From: SZUA-87 sp041687805
GTDB taxonomy: Bacteria; Actinomycetota; Acidimicrobiia; Acidimicrobiales; Aldehydirespiratoraceae
NCBI GenBank assembly: GCA_041687805.1
Contig: JBDNJK010000114.1
Location: forward strand, 1 to 29,401
Length of the DNA stretch: 29,401 nt
Reading direction: 5' to 3'
Both the position numbers and the translations under genes were made by a program. The notes below the pieces were generated by a model. The model did not search any database. It was not told the origin of the DNA and was given only the letters and a program-made list of their open reading frames with translations. The stretch's first letter is position 1; each line of letters opens with the position of its first letter. This document shows, one piece after another, positions 25,004 through 29,401 of this stretch.

Positions 25004-26701
25004 TTGTTGTCAGGGCTCTACGGCCCGGTTGGCAACGCGCTTCTACCTCGACTCGATGACCTGGTTGCCCAACATGCAGCGCGACGATCCAGCACGACGA
25101 GAGCGCCCTCTGAATCTGCTGCCTGGCTGATCGCATATCCGGATCAATTCAGTGACGGCGACCGGCCGACCCTCAAGGTGTTGCGTCAGTTCATCGAATC
25201 GTGGTTGGAGCCGATGATCACGGGCGTTCACGTCCTTCCGATCCATCCGTCGTCGAGCGACGGTGGATTCAGCGTTGTCGACTATTCCCGTTTGGCGAGC
25301 GAATACGGCGATTGGACTGACTTCGCCGCTCTGTCCTCACATCTTGATGTGATGGCGGACGCAGTTGTCAACCATCTATCCGCCAGCAGCACTTGGTTCG
25401 AGGAGTTCCTGAGCGGCAGATCGGACCGACGCGATTGGTTCAAGACGATCGGACCCGACGTCGACCTGTCGATAGTCGTGCGGCCCAGATCAACTCCACT
25501 GTCAACCCGTTTCCAACGGTCAGATGGCTCTGAAGTCGACGTCTGGACCACGTTCGGGCCCGACCAAGTCGATCTGGACTACACAAACCCGGAAGTTCTG
25601 CTTGGGGAATTCGATGCAGTATTCGAATATGTCAGCCAGGGGGGGGCCGCTGTGCGACTCGACGCCGTTGCCTATTTGTGGAAGCAGGATGCAACTTCGT
25701 CGATCCATCTACCTCAGACTCATGCAGTGATCGCTCTGCTCAAGGACTGCCTGAGTGAGATCGACCCGGATGTCATGCTCGTCACGGAAACCAATGTGGA
25801 GCAGGCCGACAACATCGCCTACTTCGGCAGCGACGCCGACCCCGAGGCTGATGCCGTATACCAGTTCGCATTGCCGCCTCTCGTGTTGCACGCGGTGTTG
25901 ACCGGCGACACCGCGCCGCTAACGAAGTGGGCCGCTGCATTGGAAGCACCCCGAGAGGGTTCAATCTTTTTGAACTTTCTCGCCACCCACGATGGCGTTG
26001 GGTTGCGGCCGGCGAGCGGCCATCTCAGATCCACGCAGGTCGACCGACTGTGCGAAGCGTGTGTGGATGCGGGCGGTGTCGTGAATCATGCCGACACGAT
26101 TGGTGGCGGTCGCGAGCCCTACGAGCTGGCCTCGACTTGGTTCGACCTGTGCGCCGTCGGCGTCTCTGAAGATGCCGCAATTTCTCGACATCTGGCGACA
26201 CACGCGGCGGCACTTGCATTGCAAGGGATACCGCTGGTCTATTCCCACAGCCTGCTTGGTTCGTCAAATGACTGGGTCACATTTGAATCAACCGGGCAGG
26301 GACGAGACCTCAACCGTGTCCGACTCGAGTTGGCTGACGTCGAGCGTGGTCTCGGTGATCCGGCGTCGCGGGAGGCAATGGTCTTGGCGGGGATGAAGAG
26401 GCTGCTCGGGTTCCGACGTCACACTGATGCGTTTCACCCCAGCTCTCGACAGGTCGTTCACGACCTCGGCGTTGGAATCTTCGCTGTGGAACGAATCTCG
26501 GATGCGGGTCGGAGCGCGCTGGTGGTTGTCAACTTTGCCGGCGGGGATACGACGTTTGAGCTGCCCCCTGGCCGATGGCTTTACCCTCCCTCTGCATCGG
26601 CGGCACAGGGATCCTCCGGAACGTCGGCTTCGGGGTTGGTCACGCTCGCCCCATGGTCGACGCTCCTGCTCGGGTCGATCGACCCGCTTCGTTCATCCTG
26701 A
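25004..26701 (+). CDS. GH13_18-type sugar phosphorylase (sucrose / glucosylglycerate phosphorylase-like)
   Basis: This protein of about 565 residues resembles GH13 subfamily 18, which splits an alpha-glucoside with phosphate to give glucose-1-phosphate. Motifs visible are WLIAYPDQF, GVHVLPIHPSSSDGGFSVVDY, the nucleophile D220 (VRLDAVAYLWK), the acid/base E262 (LVTETNV) and the third acid D330 (THDGVGLRP). HDG-x-GLRP recalls glucosylglycerate phosphorylases more than sucrose phosphorylases, so substrate choice is uncertain. No signal peptide, so cytoplasmic. The start given is TTG 25004; CTG at 24980, seven bases after GTGAGG and overlapping the UPF0182 stop, is an alternative. A run of eight G (25639-25646) lies in frame just before the nucleophile. 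Confidence 0.85.
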   Translation: MLSGLYGPVGNALLPRLDDLVAQHAARRSSTTRAPSESAAWLIAYPDQFSDGDRPTLKVLRQFIESWLEPMITGVHVLPIHPSSSDGGFSVVDYSRLASEYGDWTDFAALSSHLDVMADAVVNHLSASSTWFEEFLSGRSDRRDWFKTIGPDVDLSIVVRPRSTPLSTRFQRSDGSEVDVWTTFGPDQVDLDYTNPEVLLGEFDAVFEYVSQGGAAVRLDAVAYLWKQDATSSIHLPQTHAVIALLKDCLSEIDPDVMLVTETNVEQADNIAYFGSDADPEADAVYQFALPPLVLHAVLTGDTAPLTKWAAALEAPREGSIFLNFLATHDGVGLRPASGHLRSTQVDRLCEACVDAGGVVNHADTIGGGREPYELASTWFDLCAVGVSEDAAISRHLATHAAALALQGIPLVYSHSLLGSSNDWVTFESTGQGRDLNRVRLELADVERGLGDPASREAMVLAGMKRLLGFRRHTDAFHPSSRQVVHDLGVGIFAVERISDAGRSALVVVNFAGGDTTFELPPGRWLYPPSASAAQGSSGTSASGLVTLAPWSTLLLGSIDPLRSS

Positions 26702-26763
26702 ACCTCTCAGCGATGCAGAATCCACTACCCTCACCGCAGCCGCAGGCAGGGAGATTCGTACCA

Positions 26764-27348
26764 ATGAGAACCAACCGATTTCTGGCACTTGTTGCCGCCA
26801 TCACAATGATCGCAGCTGCGTGCGGCGGTGGGTCCGATGAGGCATCCAGCCCAGGAGAATCGCCAGCTGCCACTGCCGTGACAACGACCGCGACACCCAC
26901 GACCACCACTCCGCCGACCACAGTACCGGTCCCAGAAGGTGGCACTACGATTCAGGGTCTTCACATCGATCGGGTGGTGTTCGGCACCGACGGGTTCGTG
27001 GAGATTTCCAACTCCGGCGATTCTGATGTCTCGCTTGACGGGCTCTGGCTTTGCCAGTTCCCTAATTACTTGCCGTTGTCGGGCACGATTGCCGCTGGCG
27101 ATGTTCTCCAAATTGAGGCGCTCGGCGTCGGAGGATTGTCGTCATCGGGTGGCGAGGCCGCGTTGTATTCGGCACGCGAGTTTGATTCGGCGAAAGCGAT
27201 TCTCGACTATGTCGGCTGGGGCACCGGTGGCAAACGCGGAGAGGTTGCGGCCCAGGCTGGGATCTGGCCTCAGGGAGTCACCGTGTCGGCTCCATCTGAT
27301 TTCATCGAGCTCGGTGGTGCTCCTGGAGATCCGGAAGCTTGGGGCTAG
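26764..27348 (+). CDS. Lipoprotein with lamin-tail (LTD) domain
   Basis: This 194-residue protein has a lipoprotein signal: MRTN, a hydrophobic stretch and the lipobox ending at C20 (IAAAC-GGG), so it should be attached to the outer face of the membrane. A Thr/Pro-rich linker (about 35-55, TTTTPPTTVPVPEGG) leads to a domain with FVEISNSGDSDVSLDGLWL and LSSSGGEAALYSA, typical of lamin-tail immunoglobulin-like folds. These modules usually bind or position other proteins at the surface; no catalytic residues are seen. The start has AGGGAGA about ten bases upstream. Its stop codon shares bases with the stop of the convergent gene. Confidence 0.78.
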   Translation: MRTNRFLALVAAITMIAAACGGGSDEASSPGESPAATAVTTTATPTTTTPPTTVPVPEGGTTIQGLHIDRVVFGTDGFVEISNSGDSDVSLDGLWLCQFPNYLPLSGTIAAGDVLQIEALGVGGLSSSGGEAALYSAREFDSAKAILDYVGWGTGGKRGEVAAQAGIWPQGVTVSAPSDFIELGGAPGDPEAWG

Positions 27349-28850
27349 TCGCCCGCGGCGAGCAACTGCCGCAAACGCTGGCGATGTGATTCGTCGATGA
27401 AGGTGGGGTCGATGCCCAAGGCCGAGATAGCCGGCTCGAGTCCGCCGGTGGAACCTCGAAAATCGATTTGAGTGGGGTCGATCAGAGCTGGGTGCTCGGC
27501 ACCCATCGCATGGCTGAGCGTCCGCAGTTCGTGGTGAAATGCCGCGACGTAGGAAGCGAGCCTTACCGACTTATCAGTGGGGTCGAGGCCACGTGTGAGC
27601 CACCGGTTCTGGGTGGCGACACCGGTGGGGCAGTGGCCGGTGTGGCAGCGCTGGGCCTGGATGCAGCCAATCGACAGCATGGCCTCCCGGCCGACGTTGA
27701 TCATGTCGACCCCCATGGCCATGGCGACGACTGCATCAGTTGCGAAACCGAGCCGTCCTGAACCGAAGAACGTGATCTTCTCGTGAAGGCCCTGGGTAGC
27801 GAACGCCGAGAACACGATAGGGAAGGCATTGCGGAACGGCAGCGCTACGTGATCTGAGAAAGTGCCCGGAGCCGCACCGGTGCCACCCTCGCCGCCGTCG
27901 ACTGTGACGAAGTCCGGTCCTCTCCCGGTGGTGGCCATGTGGGCGGCGAGCTCGTGCCAAAACTTCTCCTCGCCGATTGCCGATTTGATGCCGACCGGTA
28001 ACCCGGTTTCGGCGGCTACGAGTTCAACAAAGTCGACCAGCCCGGCAACATCGCCGAATTCGGCGTGACGACTGGGGCTGTGGACGGTGACCCCGACGGG
28101 GACTCCGCGGGCATCCGCGATCTCCTTGGTGACCTTGGCAGCGGGAAGTACTCCACCGAGGCCAGGTTTGGCTCCCTGGCTCAGCTTGATCTCGATCGCC
28201 TTCACCGGAGCGAGCCCGATCGACTCGATGACCTTGTCGATCGAGAAGTGACCGGAAGCGTCGCGCGCTCCGAAGTAGCCGGTGCCGATTTGGAAGACCA
28301 GTTCACCGCCGTGCTGGTGGTGAGCGCTGAGGCCACCTTCGCCGGTGTTTTGCATGCAGCCGGCCAGGGCAACACCCCGGTTGATGGCTTCGATGGCTGG
28401 GCCAGACAGCGAACCGAAACTCATTGCCGACGTATTGATGATCGACCGTGGGCGAAAGGCGTGTTCTCTCTCGCGCCAGCCTCCGAGAATTTTCGTGCTC
28501 GGAATCGGTTCGTCGGGGGAGGCGTCGATCGCCGGAAACGCGGCGTGACGAAGGAAGACGTATCCCTCCGCGCTCAGATCATTGTCGGTGCCGAATCCAA
28601 AATAGGCGTTCTGCGATTTGGCGGACGCGTAGATCCACCGACGCTGATCTCGACTGAACGGCAGCTCCTCGTCGTTGTCGGCCACGACGTATTGGCGAAG
28701 CTCCGGGCCGGCCGATTCGAGGAGATAGCGGAAGTGCCCTACAAGTGGGAAGTTGCGCAGAATCGCGTGCCGCTTCTGAGTGATGTCGTGGACGACGACG
28801 ATCACGGCCCCTGCCGCTGCTACTACGAGGATCCATAGCCACCAAGTCAT
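27345..28850 (-). CDS. FMN-binding glutamate synthase family protein, membrane-anchored
   Basis: This 501-residue protein resembles the FMN/iron-sulfur core of glutamate synthase (COG0069 type). It has an N-terminal membrane helix (TWWLWILVVAAAGAVIVVV), then the conserved RHAILRNFPLVGHFRYLLE segment. Further motifs are NTSAMSFGSLSGPAI, VTVDGGEGGTGAAP and the cluster region C-x5-C-x4-C (CIQAQRCHTGHCPTGVATQ). It lacks the glutaminase domain of GltB, so true glutamate synthase activity is doubtful; the family is usually annotated only by similarity. The ATG at 28850 is chosen because it begins with the membrane helix; an ORF start at 28988 would run through the terminator hairpin. TAGTTT lies seven bases upstream. 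Confidence 0.88.
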   Translation of the reverse strand: MTWWLWILVVAAAGAVIVVVHDITQKRHAILRNFPLVGHFRYLLESAGPELRQYVVADNDEELPFSRDQRRWIYASAKSQNAYFGFGTDNDLSAEGYVFLRHAAFPAIDASPDEPIPSTKILGGWREREHAFRPRSIINTSAMSFGSLSGPAIEAINRGVALAGCMQNTGEGGLSAHHQHGGELVFQIGTGYFGARDASGHFSIDKVIESIGLAPVKAIEIKLSQGAKPGLGGVLPAAKVTKEIADARGVPVGVTVHSPSRHAEFGDVAGLVDFVELVAAETGLPVGIKSAIGEEKFWHELAAHMATTGRGPDFVTVDGGEGGTGAAPGTFSDHVALPFRNAFPIVFSAFATQGLHEKITFFGSGRLGFATDAVVAMAMGVDMINVGREAMLSIGCIQAQRCHTGHCPTGVATQNRWLTRGLDPTDKSVRLASYVAAFHHELRTLSHAMGAEHPALIDPTQIDFRGSTGGLEPAISALGIDPTFIDESHRQRLRQLLAAGD

Positions 28851-28857
28851 GGCGGCG

Positions 28858-28863
28858 AAACTA
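28858..28863 (-). promoter_or_regulatory. Possible -10 box (TAGTTT) for leaderless glutamate synthase-family mRNA
   Basis: On the minus strand TAGTTT ends seven bases before the ATG at 28850. No ribosome site lies between. Confidence 0.4.
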
Positions 28864-28881
28864 CATCGTTGCGATGGCATG

Positions 28882-28913
28882 AATGTGCCCGGGGTGATTG
28901 CCCCGGGCACATT
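28882..28913. terminator. Strong 13-base-pair hairpin, probable terminator
   Basis: AATGTGCCCGGGG and CCCCGGGCACATT pair perfectly over 13 base pairs around a six-base TGATTG loop. It lies just after the stop of the minus-strand gene 28931-29401 and before the next minus-strand gene, so it probably terminates the former. It has no U-run, but the stem is very stable. Confidence 0.75.
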
Positions 28914-28930
28914 GAGTTGAGTTGGTTTGC

Positions 28931-29401
28931 TTAGATTGCGGCGAGAGCGTCTGCGAATGCCTGGTTGGCGGCCTCGTAGTAGCCCCACGCTGTGTGCATG
29001 TGGTTGAGGCTGTCGGCCAGAGATTCTCGGGCGGAGGTGATCATGTCGGCACCAGGCCCTGCCGTGTATCCGGCAGCCGTCACACTCAAGACCGAGTCAG
29101 AGACTCCGGCGATTGTGTCGAACGCTGTCATGAACTCATCCACGGCGAGATCATGGAGTCTGACTGCCTCGGACATGTCGGCTCCCATGGCCTCGGCCTT
29201 GGCCACGCTCCTCAGGTATCCGGTGGTGGGGTCGATGACCCGCAGCTCGGTGGCCGAGATGTGATCGGCCGCGACCGTTATCGATATTTGCGGCACGACG
29301 ACCTCGTCGACCAGCAAGTCGGTGCTGACGGTGGAGCAGATCTCTCGAATCAACGTGGGATTGTCGGTGGCGTTCAGCCGTGACTCGGCGGATCTGAGGT
29401 C
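28931..29401 (-). CDS. Partial protein of unknown function, 5' end outside the window
   Basis: The reading frame is open on the minus strand to the window edge, so the N-terminus is missing; 156 residues are visible. It is acidic, helical and Ala-rich at the C-terminus (for example SVAKAEAMGADMSEAVRLHDLAVDEFM and YYEAANQAFADALAAI). A TTG at 29353 could be a start, but the sequence before it (RSAESRLNATDNPT) reads as coding too. I recognise no family. A strong terminator hairpin follows. Confidence 0.6.
   Translation of the reverse strand, partial: DLRSAESRLNATDNPTLIREICSTVSTDLLVDEVVVPQISITVAADHISATELRVIDPTTGYLRSVAKAEAMGADMSEAVRLHDLAVDEFMTAFDTIAGVSDSVLSVTAAGYTAGPGADMITSARESLADSLNHMHTAWGYYEAANQAFADALAAI

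Noticed and set aside
28065..28838. 257-residue plus-strand open frame
   Set aside because: It is antisense to the FMN-binding glutamate synthase family gene, which has many conserved motifs.
1..29401. CRISPR array, tRNA genes, insertion sequences or prophage
   Set aside because: No regularly spaced direct repeats, cloverleaf, transposase or integrase motif was seen; the MuF-like end of the DivIVA-like protein is isolated and does not indicate a prophage.

Overview
The window is about 29.4 kb of roughly 60% GC bacterial chromosome. The markers point to an actinobacterium, most likely of the class Acidimicrobiia (inference): two WhiB-family iron-sulfur regulators, a UPF0182 membrane protein, a DUF2342-type metalloprotease, a PDZ/Lon-type secreted protease, a 'PPDDRLWRHPSE' N-terminal motif and many starts that look leaderless. 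I see no tRNA or rRNA gene, CRISPR array, insertion sequence or integrase. Coding density is very high, genes often overlap or abut, and no gene-free stretch reaches 300 bases.

Layout. 1-6.75 kb: a VWA-domain protein and a 1543-residue multi-GAF/PAS/GGDEF/EAL cyclic-di-GMP enzyme. 6.8-7.9 kb: WhiB, TatA, then a convergent second WhiB. 7.9-12.35 kb: a small unknown protein, polyphosphate kinase, a Nudix hydrolase and an MFS-like membrane protein, tightly packed. 12.3-13.5 kb (-): a DUF2342 zinc metalloprotease, convergent and overlapping with the MFS gene. 13.6-14.6 kb: an SDR-like protein with a C-terminal membrane anchor. 14.65-15.8 kb (-): an HtrA/PDZ protein whose triad is broken. 15.9-17.6 kb: an operon of MoaE, a small membrane protein and MreB. 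17.6-18.2 kb (-): a HEAT-repeat protein. 18.3-18.9 kb: two small unknown genes. 19-20.15 kb: a membrane-anchored PDZ/Lon protease. 20.2-22 kb: a DivIVA-like coiled-coil protein with a phage MuF-like C-terminus. 22-26.7 kb: UPF0182 and a GH13_18-type sugar phosphorylase. 26.8-27.35 kb: a lamin-tail lipoprotein. 27.3-28.85 kb (-): an FMN-binding glutamate synthase family protein. 28.9 kb to the end (-): a truncated unknown gene.

How it fits together. Much of the window concerns the cell envelope and its regulation (MreB, DivIVA-like protein, TatA, three protease-type proteins, UPF0182). Storage phosphate and sugar phosphorolysis (Ppk1, Nudix, GH13_18) and second-messenger signalling (GGDEF/EAL) are also present. 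From memory, the DUF2342 protease, PDZ/Lon protein and UPF0182 protein are neighbours in Mycobacterium tuberculosis (Rv3195, Rv3194c, Rv3193c); here they are spread over 12 kb. I did not find an unmistakable new defence or biosynthetic system. The most unusual items are the DivIVA-MuF fusion, the six-fold GAF repeat, the HtrA and SDR proteins with lost catalytic residues, an MreB that appears to start at CTG, and the recurring TAnnnT box 6-9 bases before start codons.
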